Shown one piece after another: positions 33,015-46,025 of a stretch of 64,000 nucleotides of DNA. The stretch comes from Fomes fomentarius (lineage: Eukaryota; Basidiomycota; Agaricomycetes; Polyporales; Polyporaceae), in assembly GCA_022606135.1 (NCBI GenBank), contig JABYQN010000011.1, positions 1,054,001 to 1,118,000 of the forward strand, read 5' to 3'. Under the pieces are notes generated by a model. The model saw only the letters and a list, made by a program, of their open reading frames with translations. It searched no databases and was not told the DNA's origin. The position numbers and the translations under genes are program-made. Each line of letters opens with the position of its first letter. Within the stretch, counting starts at the first letter, position 1.

Positions 33015-35263
33015 ATGCTGTACGTACGGAGTTGGACTGCGCCCCCGACGCGTCGGGAGGTGACACTGCTGCTGTTCTCGTTCACCATCTTCGTGCTCTC
33101 GTACAACCTCGAGACCTCGCTGAGCCTCGTCGGAGTGCACCCACAGAAGCTCAAGTCGACATATCTGTCAAGTATAGGTGCGTACTTCTTGTTGTTTCGA
33201 ATCGTGTTCTCGTCTGCGGGTCTAGACCATTCATTGACCGATGTATCGACATCGCACTAGGCCTCGGGGCAAGAGACCCCGGGTTCGACGCTGACGGACG
33301 AAGACCGAAAGAGTGGCGGGATGAGCTGGAAGACATCATCGTCGGAGACTGGGAATGGCACGAGGGCGAGGTGTCTGGTCTCTCGCGGGGACACGCTACA
33401 TCGTCGGGCAGTGGGTCAACAGCGGCGGTGTACAACTTCGGGCTGAGCAGGAAGCATCACCGGGCGGCGGACGAGGGTGATAAGGGGGTGAGCCTGAGCA
33501 CAGGCGTGACGGTGGAGGACCAGTTCATCAAGTGGGGGAAAGAGGTGCCGCAGACCCAGGTCGTTGCGCATACACCAGGTGCGCTCATATCCACTCGCGC
33601 TGTCAGTCGCAACGACAGGACAGCCTCATTCATATCCGCGTTATTGCTTCACAGGGTTCACAATATTGGATAATGTGATTACTGTGAACGGCACCCTGTT
33701 CGTGGTGGCGAACGACTGGACGAAAGTGCCAAAGCTAGGCGACATCGCCTCGTCTTCGTTGGACCCCATGCGACCACCGCGAGTGCAAGACTGGCACATC
33801 CTCACCGCCAAGGACGCGAGCGAGTGGTTCGGTCCTTACGCGGCGAAGTAAGTCATTCACGATTTACCACAGCCCCTGTATACTGACCCAACGTAGAATT
33901 CATGGCACATCATGGATGGCTCTCGACTCCGCTGAGCACCAAGATCCCTATCTTTTCCTCTCCCTGTTCCGCACTCATTCCTCCCTCATGGCATCCGGAC
34001 CCTCCTCATCCTTTACCGCCCCTAGTGGCCTGCACATAATCTCCCCCTCTTCGCCCGCCGTCCCCGCCAGCGCCGTTCCTGCACCGCTTCGCCTCATCTT
34101 TCCCCATGTCCCGACATTTTCAACCCCGCACGTACCTCCCAATTCCAATGAAGATGTGAAGGCACACCCGCCTCCTCGCGAACGTGCGTACCTCGGAATT
34201 CACCCGCTTTTGCCCAAGGCGGTGCTCCCGACAGTGGGAATGTGGTTCGCAGAGGACTGGGACGACCTCGCGGACATGCATCTGCCTTTCCTCCTCGAGC
34301 GCGTCGTCATTGCCGACCGTGGTGCGGCCGAGCGTGGTCGTGAAAACTGGCGTTCATCCCAATCCTCGGACAACAACAAGCGTGCCCCTTCAGAAAAGGG
34401 CGAGCCTGTCTGGGCAGCGCCGTTCGTTGGACTCAACGCACCGGACAGCTGGTGGGGCCCTGTTCGCTCTGCTCTCATGCGCTACCTCCACGTCTCGGAC
34501 GGACTTCCTGGTTCTGGGTCCGCCGCGGGCGAGGGCCATGGTCTGGGCTCGTTATGGGGCAAGAGGAAGGAGACGCCCAAGCCTGTCGTGTCGTACATCT
34601 CGATGCAGGAACAGCCCATGCGTGCAGGCCCTCGCCTGTCGGGTGATGACCACGAGAATTTGGTGAATGGGCTGAGGAAGCTGGAGAGGGAGGGTGTGCT
34701 CGGTGAGGTTCATGTCGTGAATGGCAACGGCAGCGTTCCGGCGGCGGAGTGGGCAGAGCGGATGGCCGCGATTGCTCGCTCAACGGTGCGTCTTCCTGCA
34801 AGGAGTTCCTTGAACGCTGGCTGACTTTGCGTACTTTGAGCAGATTGTCATGGGCCCATTCGGACACCACCTCTCGGACGCCATCTATATGCGTTCACCG
34901 GTCACTGAGCGAGCCCATGCTACTCCCTCGTCTGAGTCAGAACAGAAGGGCGAGGAGGCGTGGCGGTCTCTGCCCCCGATTCTCATGGAGTTCTTCCCTC
35001 CCGGAACGTTCGTCCGCGACCAGCAGTTTGCGATGCATGTGCTGGGGATCGAGTATATCGCGTGGTGGAACGCAATGTGCGTCTTCTTCCCGTTTGTTCA
35101 CTGTGTCCTAGTGACTGATGCCACCGCATGCAGGAAATTCTCTGGGGACAACCCTCCCTCCGTGGTCACACAGATCTCGCCATCTTATGAGACACAAATC
35201 CCGATAGACGTAGAGGCGGTCCTTCGCGCCGTCCGCGAGGAGGCGTCTCGCCGAGTGGCATGA
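33015..35263 (+). CDS. GT61-like (DUF563) glycosyltransferase
   Basis: The start at 33015 gives a short cytosolic end and an anchor (VTLLLFSFTIFVLSYNLE), a type II Golgi topology. After introns: GDWEWHEGEVSG, FTILDNVITVNGTLFVVAND, VQDWHILTAKDASEWFGPY, a long exon with LLPKAVLPTVGMWFAEDWDD, FLLERVVIADRGAAERG and KPVVSYISMQEQPMRAGPRL, then IVMGPFGHHLSDAIYMRSP, LPPILMEFFPPGTF, IEYIAWWNA, stop at 35263. The GPFGHHLSDAIYM stretch occupies the place of the G(V/P)HG(N/A)GLT motif of family 61 transferases (plant xylosyltransferases, EOGT), which transfer pentoses or GlcNAc in the Golgi. The fungal members are uncharacterised. Five introns. The substrate is not predictable. Confidence 0.75.
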
Positions 35264-36294
35264 GCAATTCACTCTGAGTCCCTCTATCTCCTTCCATACC
35301 AGCTGCTCCCGCTCGCTTACTCTCACTGTGTACATGCTTTCCTTGACCTTATGACATAGATACGTTACTAGAGCACCCTGGACATTTGACTTGCCGTACA
35401 GGGTAATCGTCTCGCACCCAATCGTCGCACGCACGTAGCATCTCGTATTCGCACTTATCCATCGCATCCTATTTACATAGATATACCGGCTTCTCTCTGA
35501 CGCTGAGAATCCGCCAAGACCACACGATCATACTTCCTATACATAACACTCCCCGTACGTTCGCTGTCTCTCTCCTGTGCTGTGTTTCCAATAATGCAGT
35601 CTGGAATGCACACCTGTGCTTGCATCGTATAGACTACGTGCACCTGATAGAATTTACAGACAAGGAGAGGCATGTGAGATTCAGGTGCAGATTTGGCTCA
35701 GTTTCGCGATTGTGAGTCGATGGACAGGTAACAAGGAGACCTCTTGACCGGTCTCGTAATATTGCGTGGTCATGGTTTATGAGCCGCAGTTGCAGTCCGT
35801 GAACGGTATCGCGCTTGCCTACATAGCTCGAGGCAAGCTTGTCAGACACACTTCCGCAAATCCCTCATCAAGTTAAGAAGCCCATGGCTACGGCAGGTAT
35901 AGTTCGCGGCATCATCAACTAGAAGGTCCGTCACTGTCCTTTGCGTGTGCGTTCATGGTTAGGATCTGTCGGAGAGGTATTGGAGGTCGAGACAGGGTCG
36001 AGATGGTTGAGATGAGGAGAGCTCAGCCTCAGAGAACGAGACTCAGAGATTCATTAATTAAGAGGGCCGAGGGCGTGGGAACAATAGAAGGGGTAGAAGA
36101 GCGAGAGTTGTGCGGGCGCTTGCAGCTCGCTTTCCTATCCTCCCGTGTAAACTCCTAGTTCGGTCTTCCGACCCTTGTCTCTCCTTTCTTCAACGCACGC
36201 CCTATCGCCTGTCTTGTCCCTCTTGTTCCTTCGTGCTTTTTGATCGCACCGGACGACGCTGGACTCCCCGTTTCACTCAACCCTCAACCGTAAC
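35264..36294. other. Intergenic region, no gene seen
   Basis: 3' flank of the glycosyltransferase and 5' flank of the transporter gene. Pyrimidine-rich sequence precedes the transporter ATG at 36295, as is common in fungal promoters. Confidence 0.5.
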
Positions 36295-38023
36295 ATGGCC
36301 CCCCACGACGAGAAGATGGACGCAACTTCAGAGGAGCAGGTTCAGATGCTCGAGGTCCACGAGAAGGACCAGGGTGAACTTCTCCCCTCTCCTGTATCCG
36401 CCACCGCCCCGCGTCCCTCCGCGAGCAAGCAGCAGCCCAAGTTGTCTGCAGCGATGATCATCCCTGTCTGGATCATCCTCAGCTCGGCCGTCATCATCTA
36501 CAACAACTACCTGTATAACACTATTCAGTTCCGCTTCCCTGTCTTCCTCGTCACCTGGCACCTAACGTTCGCAGTGAGTGCCCCCTCTCCCTTGTCTCTC
36601 CTATCTACACACGACGGGGCCAGACCGTTGATGAACGTCCCGCGCTTGCCGCTTGCCGCGGGTCGGCATCGTTGTGCGATAAGCAGCCTGACGTATGCCC
36701 CCCCAATCCCCCTCCAACGTCAACGTCAGTGCTGGTGGCGTTTGGTTGGCACTAGAATACTCATGTCTGGTAGCGGTTCGCTGGAAAGAAGGGATTCTAG
36801 GCGGATACCTTCCACAACACCCTCCTGGTATGACGCGGCGCGGCGCATGCGCGGGCTTACTGCAGGACCCTACTCGGTTTCGGCCAGATAGTGGATCGCA
36901 CCGCGGCGGCGAGTGGGCTGCGCAGTACGGGCAGATAGAACATCCTTGGGAAAACATTTATGGCAACACTATCATGGCCGGAGATAATTGACTCATGTTT
37001 GTGTGCATCTTGCTCACCGCGATATACCAACTACAGGCAATTGGCACTCGTGTGCTGCAACGAACTACACACCTCATTGATGGTGCGAAGGATGTCAACA
37101 TGTCGAAAGATATGTTCCTCCGAAGCATTCTCCCCATCGGCCTCCTTTTCAGTGCATCTCTCATCTTGAGTAATACGGCGTACTTGTATTTGTCTGTTGC
37201 ATACATTCAGATGCTCAAGGTACGCATCCGCGCGCGTGTCTTTTCGTTCAGTGCACTCAAACTCTGTGACAGGCGTTCGTACCTGTCGCTATATTGCTCA
37301 TCTCCTGGACGTTCCGGATTCACGAGCCCAGCAAACGTCTTGCGGTGATTGTGCTTATGATCTCTTGCGGAGTAGCGCTCGCTTCTCGCGGTGAACTGCG
37401 CTTCAACTTCATCGGCTTCATCACCCAGGCCGCGGCAGTTGCTGTAAGAAACATCAATGCTGCTCCGCTGCGGCAGAACAGATGCTGATATGCAATGACA
37501 GTTCGAGGCATCTCGTCTCGTCATGATTGAGATCCTCCTGCACGGCCAGAAGATGAACCCGCTCGTGTCTCTGCACTACTACGCACCTGTGTGCGCGCTC
37601 ATCAATCTCGCCGTGCTGCCTTTCACGGAGGGTATCGCGCCGTTCTACGAGATCATGCGCGTCGGGTACGTGCGCCACGTCGCGTTGACCTAACTGACGC
37701 TGATGCGTGGTCCCGTCGCAGGCCGCTTATCCTGATATCGAACGCAATGGTAGCGTTCATGCTCAACATCGCCGCTGTGTTCCTTGTTAGCGCTGGCAGC
37801 GGCCTCGTCCTCACGCTAGCAGGCGTGTTCAAAGACATCCTGCTCATCACCGGCTCGGTGCTCATCTTTGGCGCGCTGATTACGCCTCTGCAGGTTCTCG
37901 GTACGTCTTCTCTCCTTGATGTTATAAGTTGCGCCGGACGGATGTGCACTAACTGTACATTTGATAGGCTACTCGATCGCGCTCCTTGGTCTCATCCTGT
38001 ACAAGACCACAGGCAGCAAGTAA
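36295..38023 (+). CDS. Triose-phosphate transporter family protein (TPT/DUF250-type nucleotide-sugar or sugar-phosphate carrier)
   Basis: The start at 36295 (MAPHDEKMDATSEEQVQMLE) opens a hydrophilic N-terminus. Membrane helices follow: MIIPVWIILSSAVIIYNNYL, FPVFLVTWHLTFA, ILPIGLLFSASLILSNTAYL, AFVPVAILLISWTF, RLAVIVLMISCGVALASRG, YYAPVCALINLAVLPF, LILISNAMVAFMLNIAAVFL, then GSVLIFGALITPLQVLGYSI and LILYKTTGS, stop at 38021-38023. These are the TPT-family landmarks, including NTAYLYLSVAYIQMLKA and SAGSGLVLTLAGVFKDI. Ten helices are expected, in the Golgi or ER membrane. The adjacent GT61-like gene is a plausible user of a carried nucleotide sugar (inference). The first intron (36574-37036) is about 463 nt, against 50-80 nt for the others. 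Confidence 0.88.
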
Positions 38024-39600
38024 GCGCTGGCCATCAAGCCCTCTCGGTTGTATCACGGACACTGCTATGCCGCTCGCCATCATCGAGCACCTCGGGACTC
38101 TGTCGTTTGGCTACTCTAGCTGGAGCGCAGCCTCTACCGTACGTTCTTGTTTTGTGTTTTGTGTACATCCGGACTTGGTCCACTATTAGATGCATATATA
38201 CAGCCTACTTACTCTAGATCTGGGATGCCGTACTTGCTGAATATGATGACAATGATGATGGGTGTCTCCATATCAATTTTGGATGTCCGAGTCAGGGACT
38301 GCAAGTGTTGGGGATCTCACTCAGGCGGGGCGGTAACTGTGTTAGGCTCAGGCTGATGCCTTGGTTGCAGCTTCAGCACTTCTGCGGCCTTCACCACTAC
38401 GAGTTTGATAATCAATGGACTTGCTTGCTTCGTGTGCTCGATCGTCTGGACCACCGCTGACGCCCTCGTATATGCAGACCAAGTTGACGGTACTTTCTCG
38501 ACTCCAACACTGACGGACGCGAGCATCCCGGAGCCCATCGCCAAGAAACGTCCCCGGCAAGGCCGTACGATGTCATATGAGAAGTAACTTCATCCATGGT
38601 GACAGCTTCACACGTCTCTTCCAATACACCAACACATCTACAGGATCTTGAGAAACACGCGATATACAAATGCAGATATTCGTCCTCCTATCTTCGACTG
38701 CCCCTTCGCCCTTGGTTCCTTCCTCTCTGGAAATACTGCAAGTCATGGTCAGCGGTGACGACGTTTCTTCCCTTTAGCGAGCATCTCAAACCCCCACCTT
38801 CGATCTTTTCCTCAGGTTCGCTTCTGCGCCTGATGACAGGAGGCGCACTCCGGTACGACCCTGTCGGCTGCAGGAGCCGGGGCTACAGTACGAGAATTAC
38901 TGTCAGTCAGCATTCAAATGGAGTATTCGTCGGACGCACCTCCAGATGCGGTATTCATCGCGATGAGCAGAAGTGTGAGGGTGGTTAGGGTGGTTGTGAA
39001 GCGCATTGTTGTGGTAAGCACAATCGAGGGATTTAGCTGGCGAGCACGCTGAAGGTGGTTCAGGCGATGATGCTGCAGGTTGAGTCCTCGCGTTCAGCTT
39101 ATATGCAAGCAATAAGCTAGGTATATCCCCTTCGGTGTGCCCTTGTTGAATCACTGACTCCTTACTCCACCCTCCTTGACAGGCGGGATTGCCTGGAACT
39201 GTATCATATATCTGTCATGTCGATGAGTGTTTGAGACTTGAGTCGGCGTCTCTGGATGTGGATCACTCTGTCTGGCGAGGACGGATCTTCCTATGGTACG
39301 CCCTCGGTTCTAGTAATAGGCCTGTTATCACAATACAGAAGCTTATCTAACGACATAGACGTGAGTATGACAGTTGGGATCCGATGAACGTAGCTCATGT
39401 CCTAGTGTCGAGCGGAAGCAAGTCGATTGAGTTGAGAAGGCTGTTTGTAGCTGTCAGTTTATGTTCGTCTCAATTCATCGCACTGAACTTCTGTGTCCAG
39501 TGCCCTGAGAGCCGTTCCGACATCTTCGTGCGGTTTGGTACCAAGCGATCATCACGGCGTGGACCTGTGCTCAGTAATTGAAACAGGAACGACGTCCAAT
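38024..39600. other. Region without a recognisable gene
   Basis: A plus-strand frame at 38405-38587 (IINGLACFVCSIVWTTADAL) is hydrophobic but has no start or partner exons. The other frames are short. Confidence 0.4.
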
Positions 39601-39629
39601 TCACAGAAAGAGATTCCCGCTTTTACGCC

Positions 39630-39960
39630 AGTCTGGCGGGACAGAGCCAGTGGTACATACATATGCATAACGTTCGGACATTTCTCCCCGCAGATTCAGA
39701 CTCGCTCACAAAATAAGATGTGCGGGATAACGATCAGCTAGACTGCAACCCGCACACGCACACGCAGCGAACGTCGAATGTGGTACGGTATTGTGGTCGT
39801 CGCACGCCGTGGAATCGTATTCATCTGTGGCTTGTGGACCGTCGTAGATCCAGTCCGGACTGCTGTCTATTACCGAATCGTAAGTTCAAGTGTCAAGTAC
39901 ACGATTCACGAGTTCTGTAAAACTGGGGGCACATACACGCCGGTCCATAGCACGGTAGTT
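39630..39960 (+). pseudogene. Relic of an Aleuria-type lectin gene
   Basis: Reads PVWRDRASGTYI before 39665 and RTAVYYRIVSSSVKYTIHEF then CKTGGTYTP near 39855-39940. The second resembles a blade of the lectin at 31197 (RVYYQ...I-E-C...). The intervening frames are broken. The 39635-39735 part has a diverged copy at 45430-45530. Confidence 0.35.
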
Positions 39961-40726
39961 ATAGCCAGGAGGTAACAAGGCACGGGGTCTGCCCCCTGGA
40001 GTTCGTCATCTGTCGATACAGATACAGTCAGTTTATGCGTCCCCAGTTCATGATGAGCTAGTCGAACTGCATCTTGGGCTGCCATACTGCCTTGGTGCGT
40101 GTCGTCGGGAATCGGATACATGGAAGAAAGGGATTGCACGGTAGCAGGTATGATAGCGAGGAGCATTCTGTCAACGCAAAACACGATGTGGGGACTCAGT
40201 AGGGTGGGAACTTCCCACAGACACTGGCACTGACCATATATATCCTGAGGATGGCGGGCTGAGACCAAACAAAGTGGGAAGTTCATTGAGAGGCTCCTAA
40301 TGCTACTAGCAGATAAAGCGGCAGTCCATCTCAAGCAACTGTAACCACCTTTGTAGTCGATGGTCTTCAGCTTGTGGAATGGAAGGTCACTGGTCGACTT
40401 CGGATAATACTGTGAACTTGGATAGTTGCCATTCTGGAGTCGAGAAGCCTCAGGATGAACGACCCAGCCTCTCGCATATGTAGACTACAACTTGGAGACA
40501 GAAGTCCACCCCTACTATTGGAGGACTTGTTGTCCCGAGAGTGAACTTCTTGAACTTGAATTAGTATAGTACTTACATGTCACGCCACCGTGACAGCGCG
40601 CGTGAGTCGCGCGACGTGCGTGACTGTGCTCTGTCGCGGCGCACTCCGAAAGAGGCCGCATCTTGACCAACGACCGTCACGGTACCGTACACTAGCAGTG
40701 GCGAGCCGTCGCCTGGCCTACCTCAG

Positions 40727-42075
40727 ATGCAACTGCATGGCTGCGAAGTGTGGATTTCCTGCGATGGGCAACCACTACCCGAGTACTCCACCAAGATAGA
40801 GGGCGACGATGGGAAGACGATCTCTTGCTTCGTACCGAGTGAGGCGGGCAAAGTTGGTGCTATGCATAACACTCTGTGGGGCGATCAAAGCTGAAACAGA
40901 TCTGAAATCTGAAGAACTTTGCACTGCATTATCGCAACAATCGTGCTGAATTACACCCTGATCATCTCCACTTTGCTCCAGAGTTCGATGGCACCTCCCT
41001 TACCAGTTCTGTGTGCCGCCAAGGGGCAGAAAAATCTGTGAAGGGGCATAGGCCGAATGCGACTACTGAGCTTCCGCTCCAGGTGCGACACTAATTTCCC
41101 CCGTGAAATCCACTATACTGATCGATTCACCACTATATTATCGCAAACTCCTGACATACTAGATGAAGACACAATTATGGACTCACAGAACATCGTAGAG
41201 CTGGGTCTTGTCAGAGTCAGAGTCAGTCGCGTTCGTCGGGTTCCAGCAGCGGTACCGGTCCCTCGTACCTACACGCACTTCAGAGCCGTCGGGCCGGTGC
41301 ACGAACGCTCGAAGAAGGCAGGAACACATCGAGTCTCGTACGTCCAATCACATTTACCATTTTTCAATCAGTATCACTATAGATGCACTGAAATCGTGGT
41401 ACCTGCAGGTTGGGAGCATCAGTATCAGTGAAGCCGCGGCAGGCGAGCCGGTGGCAGTACTTTCGTGTGGATCGCAAGGAAAATTACATCTCAGTTTTCC
41501 TTTTTCGGTATAGGCCTCTCGGTGCGTTCTTCATGACTTCTGGAAACCCATCACGAGAGTCAAACCCGTTTGATGCAAATGCTGCCAGCTCTCTTACAAG
41601 CCCAAGGAATAGCACCTCTGTTGCTGCAAGGACCACCAGCTGCCCCCCCGCAATCTCCCAATGCATCCAAGGTCCCCCGCCATGTTATCGAGCTCGAAGA
41701 CAGCGACGAGGAGGACCGTTCTGGCAGGCCCGCGAAACGCGCCCGTGTCATGTCATCCCAAAACACAGAAACTGACCACACAACTCGTGTTAAAACTCGA
41801 GCATCAGACGATGAGGACGACGTGGACTTGTTGAAGGTCGGTCTTCAGGCTCCGCTTGCGCAGGATAGTGTGGGTCGCTCAGTAGAGCCGCATTACGCGC
41901 ACGTCAACAGATTCGACCGCAGCCAATTCAGGATAGGCTGAAACGCGCGGAGAAGTCTCTTGGGCAATCTTCGTCCGGTGGATCGAGGAGGGTGAAGAAC
42001 GAGGAGCGACGCCCATATCCGAAGCTCAGCTTTGTGGAGTCGGATGGAGTGATTGACCTGACCTTGAGCGACTGA
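40727..42075 (+). CDS. DUF7918 protein (copy A)
   Basis: The start at 40727 gives MQLHGCEVWISCDGQPLPEY then ISCFVPSEAGK, ending at a GT donor. Next exons: NFALHYRNNRAELHPDHLHF, LDEDTIMDSQNIVELGLVRV, RAVGPVHERSKKAGTHRVS, YISVFLFRYRPL, then ALLQAQGIAP and a Pro-rich, acidic and basic tail (VIELEDSDEEDRSGRPAKRA) ending VIDLTLSD at 42073-42075. The N-terminal block, the VHERSKKAG motif, the FRYRP motif and the ALLQAQGI motif define the fungal DUF7918 family. The KRAR stretch suggests nuclear location, and the VIDLTLSD ending resembles SUMO-interaction motifs (inference). Function unknown. Paralogues at 50376 and 52651. Confidence 0.78.
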
Positions 42076-42993
42076 AACCACATCATACGACGGCAAGCTG
42101 TCCCTTAGATGGACCGTTTCAGATACTTCTCACGTTGGTTCAACTGAGCGTTCTGTCTGCTTGCATTACAAGTGCGCCAATGACACACCACCCGAGCATA
42201 CCTACCTGAAGAGCTGTCCAGACGTTCTCACACCCTCAAGTTAGGCTGAGGGTGGGCACCATGAAGATCCCTGTTGAACATACGTCGCCTCATAAACGAT
42301 TGTCTTCACTGCTCAGGTGTGGTATTTCGATACAGAGCAGGTCGAACAATTCAAATCAATTGTCTCCGTGACGTAGATGAGCTCGAGCGACGCCTGTTCA
42401 CCATCCGATCATATAGATGAAGTCACAGCCACAGTCGCTCGTCTACTTTATTCTCTTGCCTGCGCCGCGAGGGAGATTCAAGTGGTGCAATTGAGAAGTC
42501 GTGGGTGCGATCAGCAGTGTGCCATAACGACATACCGGCGAGCCATCTGTGGAGAGTGCGCAGTGGTTTAACCGCTTTCAGGTCGCCTAGAGATGGCACA
42601 GGGCATCTGTGCCATCGCGATTTTGACCACATCCATCGTTCGGCCGCAGTGAGTCCGGCCAGTGGTTGTTGTGTGAGATGTCGTGAGCGCCTATGTGACG
42701 GCGCGACCACTCCAGCTGGATGTTAGTCAGAGTTCCATCACAAACCTACAGTCAGCTGCTACGCATAGCTCGCAATATTCAGTCTGGTACATGGGATTTA
42801 ACATGAATAGGGCTGACGGTGTTAAGCCTGAGGCGTGAGACTCCGCATATGTAAGTTCCTTGCCAGTTGCAAGGCCGAGGACTCGTTTCGAACTCCCAAC
42901 ATGTACAACAGCTAATACAATATAAATGATAGTGTCAATCATAGTGACAATTGACAGCTGAAATTGGAGCTTTTGGATAAGCTGCGCGACGTT

Positions 42994-44378
42994 TCACTGT
43001 AATTCAGCCCTTCCCATGTATGAGCTCGACGTAACACCGTGATTTGACATATCCATCGTAGCTCCTGGGACATCCCTGTTCCGGAGCTGTGCGGACGGAT
43101 ATGTACTCGGATCATCTGGGTTCTAGGCAGTGGATAAGCGTGAGAGTTGTCCTGCGACCAGTAGTTGCAAGCTTTGCTCCACACTCACGTATAGTATGAC
43201 CTTCTCCGGCAGAGCATGGGGTCCTCCAGACTCATGGCCATCAGAGCTGGCGACTACCGCATCAGGCTTGCTAGAGAGCCCTCTGCGTCGACGGAAATAC
43301 AGCCACACTCCTATTCCGAGGAGAAGTAGGATTGCAATGCCTCCGATAGTCCCGCCTACTGCGGGACCGACGACACCCCCACGTTTTGGTGGGGGCCCGG
43401 AGTCGCTCAGGTCAGCAGTAGGGGTCTCGGATGCCGACTGACTCGACTGAGAGGGAACTTGGCTAGAAGAACCTGACGATGCGACTGACGTTGAGGTCTG
43501 AGTGGCGGAGTAGGTGCTCTCCGGGAGACCTGCAAGTGAGTAGATTGAGATCCTGTATTGACAGACTCGGAGTGCAAGGCACTGCACTCACCTTGCTGTG
43601 CGATTGCAAGAGCCGCTTTCTCGTTCCATCGTCCCGGGGCGCCCTGATGATGACTGTCAGCAGACTCCGCCCTACAGGATATGACATGTTCAAGAGCAGC
43701 TTACCATAAGGGGAGCATACGCCCAAGCGGGGATAGCAGTGTCGGGTAGTATCAAGCTCTGAGGATACCTGTCTACGTAGTCAGCGGAACATGCCATCGT
43801 AGAGATGAATTCAGAGCAACGTACGAGCTAAACTTTCTATCTTCGCAATATTGACTGAACATGGTCCAACTGGTTGGAGGGGTCGTCAGCTATTCCGTGC
43901 GTGCAGGCTACAGGTGTAGGTGCGTACTTGGCTATCCCTAGATTATCGGTGTGCCCTTGACACCATGCGCAGGCAGCATAGGTCGAGTACAAGACCGTAT
44001 TGCACTGACACTCGAGAAGGTCCTTTGTTGGGTCCGGTCCCCGATAGAATGTGAAGTTCTGCAGCGGCCCTTCAACATTAAACCCTGAAGGACTCGCTGA
44101 GCATCGACACATAGAGAGGAACGAAATGGTGTGAAGTCACCTTCAGGCTGGCACGGAACACTCAACCACGCTGTTACTAGGCACGGTGTCTGTCCTTTCG
44201 AATTCTTCATCTGGCATCTCTCGTTAACACTCGACTTTACGAAACCTAGCATACATACCCAATCAAATTCTGGAAGACATATCGCTTTCGTAGATGCCTG
44301 TGCTCGCGCCAGGAAGGACGAGGTGGATAGGGGGATAGCAAGGTACCAAATGAGCGTGCTGATAAATTGTAAGGACAT
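42994..44378 (-). CDS. Single-pass membrane protein with Cys-rich ectodomain (second family member)
   Basis: The start at 44378 gives MSLQFISTLIWYLAIPLSTS (signal peptide). CLPEFDW, MKNSKGQTPCLVTAWLSVPC, LLECQCNTVLYSTYAACAWC, YPQSLILPDTAIPAWAYAPL, GAPGRWNEKAALAIAQQ and a Ser-rich stalk follow. One helix (VVGPAVGGTIGGIAILLLLG) and RRRR come next. The last exon begins NPDDPSTYPS after a Tyr codon and ends at TGA 42994-42996. Six or so introns. All cysteine positions match the gene at 4644-6077, and here the splice between VPCQPEG and FNVEGP works cleanly, so this copy shows the intact architecture. Surface protein of unknown function. Confidence 0.8.
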
Positions 44379-46025
44379 GTGTTCAGCATTCTGTGGGGGA
44401 GTAATGACAGGGCAAGCTGAGGTCAAGATGTACTGATATACATGGGTAGATGTCACACTGACGTACTTCGTGACTCGTCGCATTGCTTTCAGAAGCCTCA
44501 AGCTCAAGATGATCTGTCAAGGAGATGTCAAGGAGATGTCCATCTGCGCGGTTCATCGGGGTTCATTCATTTACCGTCTCCTTTCAACTGAAAACCGAAT
44601 GTCCAGAGTCCTCCGCCTTGCACAGCATTCGTCAGTTCGTGCAGAGTTCCATCTCAGCCCCTGTCAATTGTCAGTTTAAACTCTGACGGCCGTTTTCTGC
44701 CCATATGAAACCAGCGATACTCGCTGGTCCCCATGCCAAACATGGCTGCTCTATCCGTAAGTCCTATGTCCATCTTCTTGTTTGTCGCCTCTCCTGTCCT
44801 TCATAGTATGTTGTTGGATCCCTCCTCCTGTACGTCCTCTACCATTGTGCACTCGTGTCACGTAGTAGATACCATCTATCATGCCAGCATCTCATACATC
44901 CCTGCTCTCCGTAACTCAATCAAGCATGCCTCGTAGGTCTAACACCCACGGAAGATAGACTCAAGCTGTGAATGCGCCGCCTGCTTATAGTCAGGCCTCG
45001 AGCGCACCTGGACAAGCACAGGATGTCCTCGATGTAGTGTAGGACCCGTTCCTCTGCTCCTCTGTCTAAGGGCTCCTGCTCCCCGGCTCCTCAAGTAATA
45101 CCGTACGATATGCTAATTCCGGTGCTTATGACCCTAGAACGCACGCGGGCATGGCAGAGAAAGGCATATCCTGCACCATGCGATAGTCGGGAGGGGAAAC
45201 TTGAAGGCAAAACCCGGACGAGAGGCAGACAATGGTCATGTGAAGATTAGCTTCGCTGAATATGCAACCCTACAAGTAGGACGACCAGCTGCCTATAGCC
45301 CGGTGCAAAGTCTGGTGGCATCAGGAAGGTGCTTAAGCTTCTGCTGGTACCAGATGGCGCCCCGGAGCAGGACCCCATCATACCGAGATCATGATCACCA
45401 CTGTGGACCGGCTGGAGACAACCACGACAGGTAGTCTGGCGGGACCTAGTACCAGTGGTACATACACACGCACCCCGTTGACTCGCCATTCTAGCTCACG
45501 AAATAACATGTTCGCACAACGACCAGGTAAAGGTGCCAGACTGAGATAGCAGCCACTTGCCTTCCACGGGACTAAGTACACGCGGTTTTCATTTCAGTCC
45601 TCGCAGCGAGGAAGTGGCGTGAAGATTGAGATGGCAGGTCCAGATGATGTTGAGCGCATCGAGGTCAATCGAGATAGATAGTCTCATCTCGATTCGAGGT
45701 GCATTCAGGGGCTACCTGAGAGGTTGATGATTCATCATGCGTTCTCATCTTGGATAGGCAGAAAACCCCAGCCTTCAATCCCTCCAGAGGGAGCGCGGCG
45801 GCAGGGACAAAAGGCGCACGGCCATCATATGCATCCAGCTCACTGAGGCGTAGCCTCGAAACACAATCCGTCAAGTGCATGCAAGTTGTGTTGCCGACGA
45901 GTCTACGTAGTGACAGAGCCATGCGACGAGCACTCCTGCTCAGGCTGGAAGTCGGCATCTACGATATCAATGCACGGGAAACCACATCACATCGAGACCA
46001 GGCATGAGGCCTTTGGTCTCGTTTT
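44379..46025. other. Gene-poor region with a lectin-relic homology block
   Basis: Contains a block at about 45430-45530 that matches 39635-39735 (shared AGTCTGGCGGGAC and CCAGTGGTACATACA). The rest shows no gene. A short frame at 44733-44936 has a hydrophobic start but no support. Confidence 0.45.
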
